A DNA stretch of 40,014 bases, from IMG/VR virus record IMGVR_UViG_3300023179_000234, positions 1 to 40,014 of that record. One strand, 5' to 3'. Position numbers and translations under genes: made by a program. Below, piece after piece: positions 23,389 to 31,617 of this stretch (within the stretch, counting starts at the first letter, position 1; each line of letters begins with the position of its first letter). This DNA is from a virus. The notes below the pieces were generated by a model. The model was given only the letters and a program-made list of their open reading frames with translations, was not told the origin of the DNA and searched no databases.

Positions 23389-24303
23389 ATGGCAGCCCCG
23401 ATGCGCAGTACCGACTTTAGGTCGATAGTCGAACCTATTCTTAATGAATGTTTTGATGGCGTCTACGACCAAAGATCGGATGAATGGTCCACGGTTTTTC
23501 GTGAGCAAATGGGTATCCCCCGTAATTACCACGAAGAGCCTGTGCTTTATGGCTTTGGCGCAGCACCGCAACTTCCCGATGGTAGCCCAGTTGCTTACCA
23601 ACAGGGCGGTGTGCTCTTCCTCAAGCGTTATGTTTATTCGGTGTACGGCCTAGCCTTTGCACTGACTAAAGTGCTTGTGGAAGACGGCGACCATATTCGG
23701 ATTGGTCAAGTTTATGCGAAGCATTTGGCGCAGTCTTTGGTGGAAACCAAAGAAACTCTTGGTGCAAATGTGCTTAATAACGCATTTAACTCGAGCTATC
23801 CTGGTGGCGACGGCGTGCAATTGAATGCTACTACTCACCCCATTGTGAATGGTAACGTTTCCAATCTGCTGTCAACCGCAGCCAACTTGTCACAAACCTC
23901 GCTTGAGCAAATGCTCATTCAAATCCGTCAAGCAGTTGACAACAACAACAAAAAGATTCGCTTACAGCCTCTTAAGTTGGTTGTTGCACCCGGCAACGTC
24001 TTTCAAGCAGAAGTTTTGCTGAAGTCAGTGCTTCGTGCCGGTACGGCAAACAATGACATCAACCCGGTTAAATCGATCGGTTTGCTGCCTGAAGGCGCCA
24101 CGGTGCTTTCACGTTTGACGAATGCCAATGCTTGGTGGGTGCAGACTGATGCTCCGGAAGGTCTAAAGCTCATGATGCGTCGTAAGCTTGAAAAGACCAT
24201 GGAAGGTGACTTTGAAACCGACTCCATGCGTTATAAAGCCACCGAACGTTATGATTTTGGTTGGACTGACTGGCGTTCCCTATACGGCACTCCTGGTGTC
24301 TAA
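23389..24303 (+). CDS. Major capsid protein
   Basis: A 304-aa shell protein. Sequence landmarks are DFRSIVEPILNECFDGVYDQ, RYVYSVYGLAFALTKVLVED, YAKHLAQSLVETKETLGANV, PLKLVVAPGNVFQAEVLL and WWVQTDAPEGLKLMMRRKLE, followed by a DSMRYKATERYDFGWTDWR end. This is the layout of Mu gpT/HK97-fold capsid proteins. It has the strongest ribosome site in the window (AAGGAGG, eight bases away), as expected for the most abundant virion protein, and is followed by a hairpin that may mark its mRNA end. No protease gene is seen nearby. Confidence 0.9.
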   Translation: MAAPMRSTDFRSIVEPILNECFDGVYDQRSDEWSTVFREQMGIPRNYHEEPVLYGFGAAPQLPDGSPVAYQQGGVLFLKRYVYSVYGLAFALTKVLVEDGDHIRIGQVYAKHLAQSLVETKETLGANVLNNAFNSSYPGGDGVQLNATTHPIVNGNVSNLLSTAANLSQTSLEQMLIQIRQAVDNNNKKIRLQPLKLVVAPGNVFQAEVLLKSVLRAGTANNDINPVKSIGLLPEGATVLSRLTNANAWWVQTDAPEGLKLMMRRKLEKTMEGDFETDSMRYKATERYDFGWTDWRSLYGTPGV

Positions 24304-24309
24304 ATTGGC

Positions 24310-24327
24310 GAGAGGCGTAGGCCTCTC
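24310..24327 (+). terminator. Hairpin after the major capsid gene
   Basis: GAGAGGC-GTAG-GCCTCTC, seven bases past the capsid stop. There is no T-tract (CTCCTTC follows), so it is more likely an mRNA stabiliser or weak terminator than a full stop. Confidence 0.5.
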
Positions 24328-24346
24328 TCCTTCTAGGAGAAAATAA

Positions 24347-24796
24347 ATGGCACAAACGTATTTTGGTTCAACAGTCCGAGCAGGTTCTGACGCACTGTCA
24401 GATACTGTAAATGGTGGCTTTATGGTGCTTACGCAGACAAGCACGGTTACGACTGTGGCTGCAGGCACTGCTGTAAGTGTTACCGAGGTTCTTCCAGCTT
24501 CTTCGCAAATTTTGCAATTTTTTATTGATCAAGTGCAGGATGAGGTGGTTGGTGGTGGTACAGCGACGCAAATCAATGCAACCATTGGGACGGCAGCAGC
24601 AGGTACTCAGTACCTTTCATCGACCAACGTAATTTCTGGCGGTCGTGCCGCTCTGGCTTTCACCGCAGCTCAGCTTGCAGCGATGGCCGATATAACCACG
24701 AATACCAACGTGGTTTTAACTTTAACGCCTAATGGCACGATCAGCACAACGCAAGGCATTTATCGCTTTACCGTTGTGTATGCTCAAAAAGTTTAA
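24347..24796 (+). CDS. Virion structural protein, head-associated (149 aa)
   Basis: A Thr/Ala/Gly-rich, beta-strand protein: MVLTQTSTVTTVAAGTAVSV, then SSQILQFFIDQVQDEVVGGG and NVVLTLTPNGTISTTQGIYR. It has no Cys and few charged residues, a composition typical of capsid decoration or head-fibre proteins. AGGAG lies seven bases before the ATG, directly after the capsid hairpin. The exact role is unknown. Confidence 0.72.
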   Translation: MAQTYFGSTVRAGSDALSDTVNGGFMVLTQTSTVTTVAAGTAVSVTEVLPASSQILQFFIDQVQDEVVGGGTATQINATIGTAAAGTQYLSSTNVISGGRAALAFTAAQLAAMADITTNTNVVLTLTPNGTISTTQGIYRFTVVYAQKV

Positions 24797-24808
24797 GGGG
24801 CTTATATC

Positions 24809-25303
24809 ATGGGTCAATTTAAGCTAATGCCAAAGATGGAAACGACTGAGCCTTCAGTTATTCTTAAACTTGCAAATGGTGGCACTGTGAAAAAAGCAAT
24901 GGGCGGAGCTATGAAAAAAGCAATGGGCGGTGCTATGCGCAATCCTACATTGGCTACTACAAATGAGCGTATGCCCATGGCCGCAATGCCTTCGGAACGT
25001 GGCGCGCCCATGGCAGCTCGTCGCGGTGTAGCGCCTAAAATGACAGTGCCTTCAGGTGGTATGCGCGGTCCTATGATGCGTAAAAAAGGCGGCGAAGTTG
25101 AGTCCAAGTCGATGCATAAGGCAGAAATGTCTGAAATGAAAGGCATCAAGAAGGAACTCAAGTCGCATGAGGATAAGCCTGCTTCAAAGGCTCACAAAGG
25201 CCTGAAGACTGGTGGCGCAGTACCTAAGTATAACACCGGTGGCGTTATTGAAAAATACGCTAAAGGTGGTAAAATGAAGAAAGCCTACGGCGGCGCGTGC
25301 TAA
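24809..25303 (+). CDS. Basic low-complexity Lys/Gly/Met-rich protein (164 aa)
   Basis: Rich in Lys, Gly, Met and Ala, with a direct repeat KKAMGGAM (residues 28-43) and a C-terminal set of Gly-Gly motifs: LKTGGAVPKYNTGGVIEKYA and GGKMKKAYGGAC. It resembles the 96-aa protein at 20327 in composition and in the KYxxGGV motif. No folded domain is predicted. It may condense DNA or decorate the shell as a packaged protein; that is inference. It is followed by a clear terminator. Confidence 0.75.
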   Translation: MGQFKLMPKMETTEPSVILKLANGGTVKKAMGGAMKKAMGGAMRNPTLATTNERMPMAAMPSERGAPMAARRGVAPKMTVPSGGMRGPMMRKKGGEVESKSMHKAEMSEMKGIKKELKSHEDKPASKAHKGLKTGGAVPKYNTGGVIEKYAKGGKMKKAYGGAC

Positions 25304-25306
25304 ATA

Positions 25307-25330
25307 GTGGGGGCTTCGGCCCTCACTTTT
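25307..25330 (+). terminator. Rho-independent terminator in the head module
   Basis: GTGGGGGC-TTCG-GCCCTCAC forms an 8-bp stem with one G-U pair and a UUCG tetraloop, followed by TTTT. It lies four bases past the stop of the basic protein. The loop and core match the leftward hairpins at 7622 and 7842. Confidence 0.78.
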
Positions 25331-25344
25331 AATTGGGGAATATC

Positions 25345-25752
25345 ATGGCAGATGCAGTAGCAAGTCAAACATTGTTTGATGGCGAACGCATGGCCATCAT
25401 GAAATTTACCAACATTTCAGATGGCACTGGTGAAAATAAAGTCTTAAAAGTTGACGTTTCAGCTTTAGGCGCAAGCAATTCAGGCAAAGCCTGTGATGGC
25501 GTAACAATTACTAAGATTCATGCTGCAACTCATGGCATGGAAGTACAGATTTATTGGGACGCAACGACTGATGTATTTGCCTGGGGCATCGCGCAAAACT
25601 CTCAATATTCATTTGATTTTGAGAAGATGGGTGGCTTAATAAATAATGCTGGTGCAGGAAGTACTGGCGATGTTTTGTTTTCAACCGCTGACGCTTCGGC
25701 AGGAGATTTTTACACCATCGTTTTGGAAATGGTGAAGAGCTATGCCAGCTAA
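25345..25752 (+). CDS. Virion structural protein (135 aa)
   Basis: A beta-rich protein: MADAVASQTLFDGERMAIMK, then FTNISDGTGENKVLKVDVSA, MEVQIYWDATTDVFAWGIAQ and a final FYTIVLEMVKSYAS. The length and strand pattern suggest a small head-tail joining or decoration protein, but no family is certain. GGGGA precedes the ATG at 25345 by about six bases; a TTG at 25333 is an unlikely start. The end overlaps the next gene by 11 bases. Confidence 0.72.
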   Translation: MADAVASQTLFDGERMAIMKFTNISDGTGENKVLKVDVSALGASNSGKACDGVTITKIHAATHGMEVQIYWDATTDVFAWGIAQNSQYSFDFEKMGGLINNAGAGSTGDVLFSTADASAGDFYTIVLEMVKSYAS

Positions 25753-26176
25753 ATCAAAAGCGCAGTTTAGATTAATGAAGGCCGCCGAAACAAGCCCTTT
25801 ATTTGCTAAAAAAGTAGGTATACCTTCAAAGGTTGCAAAAGAATATACGCAATCTAATGTTAAGAGCAAAGCCTATTCTAAATTACCTGAAAAGATGGCT
25901 AAAGGTGGTGACCCGCGGCTATCTGTTTCTCGTGGTGAAAAGCTGCCTACATCACAAGGCGCCGGTTTAACTGAAAAAGGGCGTCAAAAATTTAATCGCG
26001 CAACAGGTGCAAACTTAAAAGCACCTGCGCCACACCCAAAAACAAAAGCAGATGCTGGGCGTAAAAAATCATTTTGCGCCCGTATGAGTGGCATGCCTGG
26101 GCCAAAATATGATGATAAAGGTAACTTAACGCGCAAAGCAGCATCGTTAAAACGTTGGAAATGCCCGGGGTGGTAA
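25742..26176 (+). CDS. DUF6321-like basic protein
   Basis: A 144-aa Lys/Arg-rich protein. The N-terminal part is MPAKSKAQFRLMKAAETSPL. The C-terminal half has GAGLTEKGRQKFNRATGANL, KAPAPHP, GRKKSFCARMSGMPGPKYDD and a final ASLKRWKC, which matches the DUF6321 pattern seen in many phages. The function is unknown; a packaged or structural role is suggested by position and charge. It starts inside the previous gene and ends directly against the next ATG. Confidence 0.82.
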   Translation: MPAKSKAQFRLMKAAETSPLFAKKVGIPSKVAKEYTQSNVKSKAYSKLPEKMAKGGDPRLSVSRGEKLPTSQGAGLTEKGRQKFNRATGANLKAPAPHPKTKADAGRKKSFCARMSGMPGPKYDDKGNLTRKAASLKRWKCPGW

Positions 26177-27235
26177 ATGGCAACAAGCGGAACAGTTGGA
26201 CAAACCGTAGTTACTGTTCAGCAATTGATTGATCATGGCGCTAGACGCGCCGGCAAACTTGCTGAAGAGCTAACCAACGAACAAGTTTCTGCAGCTAAAA
26301 CCAGCCTATTTTACTTGCTATCTAACCTTGCCAATTATGGCATTCATTATTGGTGTATTGAAAAGACAGTCATTGGTCTTGTGCCTGAAAAATACGTTTA
26401 TTCGTTGCCTGTAGGCACGGTTGACGTTTTAAATGCAAATTATCGAACTGTTACGGCTAACACAACAGGCGGGTATAGCTCATCAGGTGTTGCAGCTAAT
26501 GCTTTTGATGGGCAATTTACCAATATTTGCCAGCTTACAACTAACACTGGCAATATTGGCATTAACCTAGGCACAGGTAATAACGTTTACATTGGCACCG
26601 TAGGTATTTTGCCAGCCATTACAGGGTCGGTTACAATACAAATCCAGTATTCAACTAATAATTCCACATGGACTACGATTACGAGCCCTGGAGCCACATC
26701 TTGGGTCTCTGGACAATGGATTTATTATGACCTTGAACCTTCAGCCTCGGTACCCTATTGGCGAATTTTACAGACGGCCGGTAGCAATATGGGTGTCTAC
26801 CAAGTTGTGTTTGGTTCAAACGCCACGGAAATTCCTTTGGCACGTCTTAACCGCGATGACTATACTAATCTTCCTAATAAGAATTTTTCTAATAACTATC
26901 CTCTTCAGTATTGGTTTGATCGCACTATTCCTCAGCCTAGTATGTATTTGTGGCCTGCACCTAGTACATATCAGCCTCAGTTGGTTGTATGGCGTTATCG
27001 GCAGATTGAAGACGTAGGCGCTTTATCAGGTTCTTTGGCTATTCCACAACGTTGGTATTTAGCCATACAAAATATGCTTGCGCATCAAATGGCTATGGAA
27101 CTCCCCACCGTTGCAACCGATCGTATACAATACTGTGAACAACAGGCAGATAAGTATTGGCTTATGGCCGAGCAGGAAGAAAGAGATAAGAGCCCAATTT
27201 ATTTTGCGCCCAATATTAGTTACTATACGCGGTAA
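26177..27235 (+). CDS. Tail connector-like protein with inserted discoidin-like domain (352 aa)
   Basis: The N-terminus (TVQQLIDHGARRAGKLAEEL) and C-terminus (EIPLARLNRDDYTNLPNKNF, MYLWPAPSTYQPQLVVWRYR, IPQRWYLAIQNMLAHQMAME) resemble phage connector or tail accessory proteins found after head modules. Between about residues 95 and 215 lies a beta-rich insert that looks like an F5/8 type C domain: NAFDGQFTNICQL, VTIQIQYSTNNSTWTTI, PYWRILQ. That fold usually binds carbohydrate. The connector assignment is moderate and the insert assignment tentative. Confidence 0.75.
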   Translation: MATSGTVGQTVVTVQQLIDHGARRAGKLAEELTNEQVSAAKTSLFYLLSNLANYGIHYWCIEKTVIGLVPEKYVYSLPVGTVDVLNANYRTVTANTTGGYSSSGVAANAFDGQFTNICQLTTNTGNIGINLGTGNNVYIGTVGILPAITGSVTIQIQYSTNNSTWTTITSPGATSWVSGQWIYYDLEPSASVPYWRILQTAGSNMGVYQVVFGSNATEIPLARLNRDDYTNLPNKNFSNNYPLQYWFDRTIPQPSMYLWPAPSTYQPQLVVWRYRQIEDVGALSGSLAIPQRWYLAIQNMLAHQMAMELPTVATDRIQYCEQQADKYWLMAEQEERDKSPIYFAPNISYYTR

Positions 27236-27237
27236 TT

Positions 27238-27573
27238 ATGCCACGCTTTCTTAATACACTTGGTAACACGGTTCTTTCGATTGCAATATGCGATCGTTGT
27301 AAAATGAAGCGTGCATATCCAAGTCTTGGCATGGACCCTAATTTTCCTGGATTGCGTGTATGTGATCAGGGTTGCGCGGATCAAAAAGACCCTTATCGCT
27401 TGCCTGCAAGACAGCCTGAAAAAATTGCATTACGATTTCCTCGCCCCGATGTTAGTGTTGCAGCTGATAATGACGCGATTGTTAATAACCCTTATGGTAA
27501 TTATCTCATATCGCCTGAGTCCAATACAGCAACGCCGCCGCTAAATGGTAATCTCAACAATTTGAGTCCATAA
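27238..27573 (+). CDS. Small putative zinc-binding phage protein (111 aa)
   Basis: A ribbon-like motif lies near the N-terminus: CDRCKMKRAYPSLGMDP, then CDQGCADQKDPYRLPARQPE (C18, C21, and a C-x3-C pair at 42 and 46). The rest is Pro/Asn-rich with no evident domain. Proteins like this recur between connector and fibre genes in aquatic phages. Function unknown; the ribosome site is weak, so it may depend on coupling to the gene two bases upstream. Confidence 0.72.
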   Translation: MPRFLNTLGNTVLSIAICDRCKMKRAYPSLGMDPNFPGLRVCDQGCADQKDPYRLPARQPEKIALRFPRPDVSVAADNDAIVNNPYGNYLISPESNTATPPLNGNLNNLSP

Positions 27574-27574
27574 T

Positions 27575-30500
27575 ATGACAGCAAATGTTCGTATTACTGA
27601 ATTACCTGCAGCAGGGGCTATTACTGGTGCCGAGCTTGTACCTATTGTCCAAAATGGCGTTACGGTTAGAACAACAACCGGCGCCGTTGCTGCATCGCCT
27701 AGTCAAACGCAAACATTTTTAACAAAGAATCAAGAGCTTACACTACCCAATAGCCGGTATCTATCAACTGATATAGGGTTAGGTCTTACTGATGGCGGTG
27801 CGCTTTCTTTTTATCGCATTTCTTTAAATGGCGCATCAGGCTCGTTGGAATCTGCAGGCTCAGGTTTAATAGTTAAAACGGGCGCCTCGACAGTTGTTGC
27901 AAGACAAATTGCGGTATCCGGCTTAGGTCTCTCTATAGCTAACGCTGATGGTACGGGCGCAAATCCTACATTATCACTTTCAGGCCTTGCAGCATCATTT
28001 GCTGCATTAGGCGGCTCCGGTATCGCGTTTGTAAATTCTGGGACCACTGCAGGATTAAGACTCATAGCAGGGACAAGTAACCAAATAACCGTAACAAATG
28101 GTAATGCCGTATCTGGAAATCCGACGATTTCGATCTCCACGGACCCAGTTCTTCCTGGAACTGGCGCTGTGCAGCTTCCTGGGGGTTCAACCGCGCAACG
28201 TCCCGGAGGCATTGACGGACAAGTTCGGTATAACTCGTCACTTAGCGCTTTCGAAGGATACACAGCGGGTTCCTGGCAGCAGTTCTCGCTCACCGGTGGC
28301 GTAAGTAGTTTTAGCGCGGGATCAACGGGATTTTTACCCTCTTCCCCTACTGGCGGAAATATCGTTTTGTCCGGCATTTTGAATGTATCAAATGGTGGTA
28401 CCGGAGCAAGTAGTTTGACTGGGTATGTTAAAGGCGCGGGTTCATCGGCATTTACTGCGTCTGCCACAGTGCCCACATCTGATCTTTCGGGCACAATATC
28501 CAACGCTCAGCTTGCAAACAGTTCGCTTACGTTTAATGGTGTAACTGTCGCCTTAGGGGCTTCAGGAACGATTACCGCGGCTGCGCCCAATCCTTTAACG
28601 ATTGGCACCGGGCTAAGTGGAACAAGCTACGACGGCTCCTCCGCAGTCACCATTGCCATATCCAATACGGGCGTGACGGCTGCTTCTTACGGCGCAGCAT
28701 CAAAGACGCTAACCGCGACAGTTAACGCTCAAGGCCAACTGACCGCGCTTGCAGATACAAACATTGCGATTGCCAATACACAGGTATCTGGCCTGGGAAC
28801 CATGTCAACCCAGAATGCCAGCAGCGTTGCGATTACCGGCGGCAGCATTAACGGCACCACAATCGGCGCATCGACCCCCTCGTCAGGAGCTTTTACGAGC
28901 ATCGCGACCACGACCGGCACGATCAGCACGACGCCAACCAACGCGACTGACATTGTTAATAAGTCCTATGTAGACACAATCGCAGCGCAGGGTATTACTT
29001 ATCACACGCCGGTCAAATACGAAGTTCCAAACACTACGGGAAATCTCACCGCTACTTATAACAATGGCGCTTCAGGTGTTGGCGCTACGCTGACCAATGC
29101 AGGCGCTCTAGCGGCTTTTACGCCAGACGGTGTTGTGGCTTCGGTTAATGATCGCATTCTGATTTACAACCAGACCAACGCGGCGCAAAACGGCGTCTAC
29201 ACGGTCACAACGGTTGGTAGCGGCTCAGTAGCTTGGGTGCTTACTCGTTCGACCGATACAAACAGTTACGGGCTAAAGAGCCCAACTGCGCTTGGTGAGG
29301 GCGACGCTTTCTTTGTCACCTCGGGCAATACCGGCGCAGGCGAGACTTACGTCTGTAATACTTCGGGTGTCATCACCTTCGGCACAACAGCCATTACGTT
29401 TGTGCAGGTGTCGTCGGCTCAGATCTACAGTGCAGGCACAGGGCTTTCTCTTTCTGGCACGCAGTTCTTAATTTCAAACACAGGTGTAACAGCCGCTGCG
29501 TATGGTTCAGCCTCCCAGGTCCCTACCTTCACGGTTAACGCGCAAGGGCAATTAACGCTTGCCTCAAACACCTCGATTGCGATCAACGCAAACCAGATCA
29601 CCTCTGGAACGATTACCAATAGCCAGTTGGCTAATAGCTCGATTACGATCAACGGAAGCTCAGTAAGCCTGGGTGGCTCCACAACAGTCACAGCCTCGAC
29701 TACGGCAGCTTTAACCGCAGGCACGGGAATTGTTTTCAACAGCGGAACGACTTTTGATGGCTCAACGGCCAAGACGATCCTGCTTGACGTCAGTGGCGTT
29801 ACGGCAGCAACTTATGGCTCAGCCTCTCAAGTTCCAGTCTTTGCAGTAGATACTTATGGACGCGTTACATCCGTTACGAACACGTCGATCGCAATCGCTG
29901 CCGCCGCAGTCTCAGGCTTGGCCGCTTCGGCTACAACGGACACTACAAACGCTTCTAATATCACTTCTGGCACTCTGCCTACTGCCCGTCTGTCTGGTTC
30001 TTATACTGGTATTACCGGTGTTGGCACGCTTGCTGCGGGTACCTGGAATGGTACGGCTATCGGTATCGCTTATGGCGGAACCGGCCTCACAGCGACTCCC
30101 ACCAATGGACAGTTATTGATTGGTAATGGAACTGGTTATACGCTTTCGACACTCACTGCAGGTACTAACGTTTCGGTAACAAACACCGCAGGCGGGATCA
30201 CGATTTCAGCTACTCCTGCTGCAGGCGGTACGGTGACGTCAGTTGCCATGACGGTCCCTGCGTTCTTATCAGTCACAGGATCGCCAATCACGACGTCAGG
30301 AACGCTCGCAGTAAGTCTCTCGGGTACTGCGTTGCCTGTGGCCAATGGCGGATCTGGTGCGACAACGCTCACTGGTTATTTGTATGGTAACGGAACTTCA
30401 GCTTTTACCGCATCGACAACTATACCTAACTCAGCAATAACGGGTTTGGGCACGATGTCGACTCAGAACGCCAGCAGTGTGGCGATCACGGGCGGTACGA

Positions 30501-30592
30501 TTGACGGAACCACGATCGGTGCCACCACTGCAACGACGGGTAAGTTTACAACCGTGACCGCAACAACAGGTATTTATGGAGGTGCCTTCTAA
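27575..30592 (+). CDS. Large tail fibre protein (1005 aa)
   Basis: The N-terminal anchor region reads ITELPAAGAITGAELVPIVQ, NGVTVRTTTGAVAASPSQTQ, then TFLTKNQELTLPNSRYLS, a pattern shared by many phage fibres. The rest is Thr/Ser/Gly/Ala-rich repeats such as GTGLSGTSYDGSSAVTIAIS and GVTAASYGAASKTLTATVNA. A less repetitive module (PVKYEVPNTTGNLTATYNNG to ETYVCNTSGVITF) interrupts them at about residues 475-620. A unit GLGTMSTQNASSVAITGG occurs twice, near residues 408 and 958. Codon use shifts near 28100. It probably forms the trimeric shaft of a receptor-binding fibre. Confidence 0.88.
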   Translation: MTANVRITELPAAGAITGAELVPIVQNGVTVRTTTGAVAASPSQTQTFLTKNQELTLPNSRYLSTDIGLGLTDGGALSFYRISLNGASGSLESAGSGLIVKTGASTVVARQIAVSGLGLSIANADGTGANPTLSLSGLAASFAALGGSGIAFVNSGTTAGLRLIAGTSNQITVTNGNAVSGNPTISISTDPVLPGTGAVQLPGGSTAQRPGGIDGQVRYNSSLSAFEGYTAGSWQQFSLTGGVSSFSAGSTGFLPSSPTGGNIVLSGILNVSNGGTGASSLTGYVKGAGSSAFTASATVPTSDLSGTISNAQLANSSLTFNGVTVALGASGTITAAAPNPLTIGTGLSGTSYDGSSAVTIAISNTGVTAASYGAASKTLTATVNAQGQLTALADTNIAIANTQVSGLGTMSTQNASSVAITGGSINGTTIGASTPSSGAFTSIATTTGTISTTPTNATDIVNKSYVDTIAAQGITYHTPVKYEVPNTTGNLTATYNNGASGVGATLTNAGALAAFTPDGVVASVNDRILIYNQTNAAQNGVYTVTTVGSGSVAWVLTRSTDTNSYGLKSPTALGEGDAFFVTSGNTGAGETYVCNTSGVITFGTTAITFVQVSSAQIYSAGTGLSLSGTQFLISNTGVTAAAYGSASQVPTFTVNAQGQLTLASNTSIAINANQITSGTITNSQLANSSITINGSSVSLGGSTTVTASTTAALTAGTGIVFNSGTTFDGSTAKTILLDVSGVTAATYGSASQVPVFAVDTYGRVTSVTNTSIAIAAAAVSGLAASATTDTTNASNITSGTLPTARLSGSYTGITGVGTLAAGTWNGTAIGIAYGGTGLTATPTNGQLLIGNGTGYTLSTLTAGTNVSVTNTAGGITISATPAAGGTVTSVAMTVPAFLSVTGSPITTSGTLAVSLSGTALPVANGGSGATTLTGYLYGNGTSAFTASTTIPNSAITGLGTMSTQNASSVAITGGTIDGTTIGATTATTGKFTTVTATTGIYGGAF

Positions 30593-31617
30593 TGGCCCAG
30601 TCAGGATTCACCCCATTACTTCTTTACGGTAGCGGTACTGCATCTGCAGTTCCAGCAGCAGCGAATCTAACATCGTCCGCTAACGGTGCCGAACTTGCGC
30701 TGAACTACGCCGACGGTCGTTTGTACTACAAAGATAACGCCGGGACTCCAGCCGTGCAGATCGTCGGGGCCAGACTCGGCGCAAACGTCACGGCTGGTGG
30801 CACTATAGCCGCTGGGTTCGGGGCAGCGACAGGCGTAACTGGAAGTGGGGCGTTTGTGTTCGCTACTTCTCCCACGCTGACGACGCCGAACTTAGGTACA
30901 CCCAGCACTATTACTTTGACTAACGCGACCGGTTTGCCGCTAGGTTCAGGCGTTACGGGCACGTTGCCTGTTGCTAACGGTGGTACAGGTGGCGCGACTC
31001 AAGCTGCAGCGCGTACAGGCATCGGTGCTACGACAGTTGGTTCTAACTTCTTTACTCTAACCAATCCTTCTGCGATCACCTTTCCGCGAATTAACGCTGA
31101 CAACACCGTTTCCGCGCTTGATGCCCCTACATTCAGAACCGCGATTGGTGCTGGTACGGGCTCAGGCAGTGTGTCCTCGGTTACGGTCAGCGCAGGTACG
31201 GGGTTGTCCGGGGGTGGAACGGTTACCACGACCGGTACCATAACGCTTTCGAATGCGGGTGTGACTAGCTTAACCGCTGGTTCAAACATCACCTTGTCTG
31301 CATCTACTGGATCTGTTACTATTTCAGCCTCAGGTGGTGGTACCTGGACAGTGATCACGACCACAGCTACCGCCGCGAGTGGTAGCGCAAATTTAGTGGA
31401 CACTTCGGCGGGATCTTTTACGGTGAGTTTGCCTGCCTCGCCTTCAACGGGCGCAGCGGTTACGTTTAGTGATCGATCGTACACTTGGGATAGATACCCG
31501 GTGACTATCGGTCGAAATGGTCAGACCATTGAGGGATTATCCGAAGACATGATCTGTTCGATTCAAGAAGCTACATTTACTTTGGTTTTTGACGGTTCTA
31601 CTTGGAGGCTCGTGTAA
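30592..31617 (+). CDS. Second tail fibre protein (341 aa)
   Basis: Begins MAQSGFTPLLLYGSGTASAV and has ADGRLYYKDNAGTPAVQIVG, then Gly/Thr-rich fibre repeats (SGVTGTLPVANGGTGGATQA, SVSSVTVSAGTGLSGGG). It ends with an eight-stranded-looking tail (AAVTFSDRSYTWDRYPVTIG, MICSIQEATFTLVFDGSTWR), which is a common C-terminal fold of phage fibre distal parts. It starts in a TAATG overlap with the first fibre, so the two are made in fixed ratio. Confidence 0.85.
   Translation: MAQSGFTPLLLYGSGTASAVPAAANLTSSANGAELALNYADGRLYYKDNAGTPAVQIVGARLGANVTAGGTIAAGFGAATGVTGSGAFVFATSPTLTTPNLGTPSTITLTNATGLPLGSGVTGTLPVANGGTGGATQAAARTGIGATTVGSNFFTLTNPSAITFPRINADNTVSALDAPTFRTAIGAGTGSGSVSSVTVSAGTGLSGGGTVTTTGTITLSNAGVTSLTAGSNITLSASTGSVTISASGGGTWTVITTTATAASGSANLVDTSAGSFTVSLPASPSTGAAVTFSDRSYTWDRYPVTIGRNGQTIEGLSEDMICSIQEATFTLVFDGSTWRLV

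Noticed and set aside
27811-28503. Leftward frame of 230 codons inside the long fibre gene
   Set aside because: Pro/Val-rich antisense of the Thr/Gly repeats; a composition artefact of the repeat codons.
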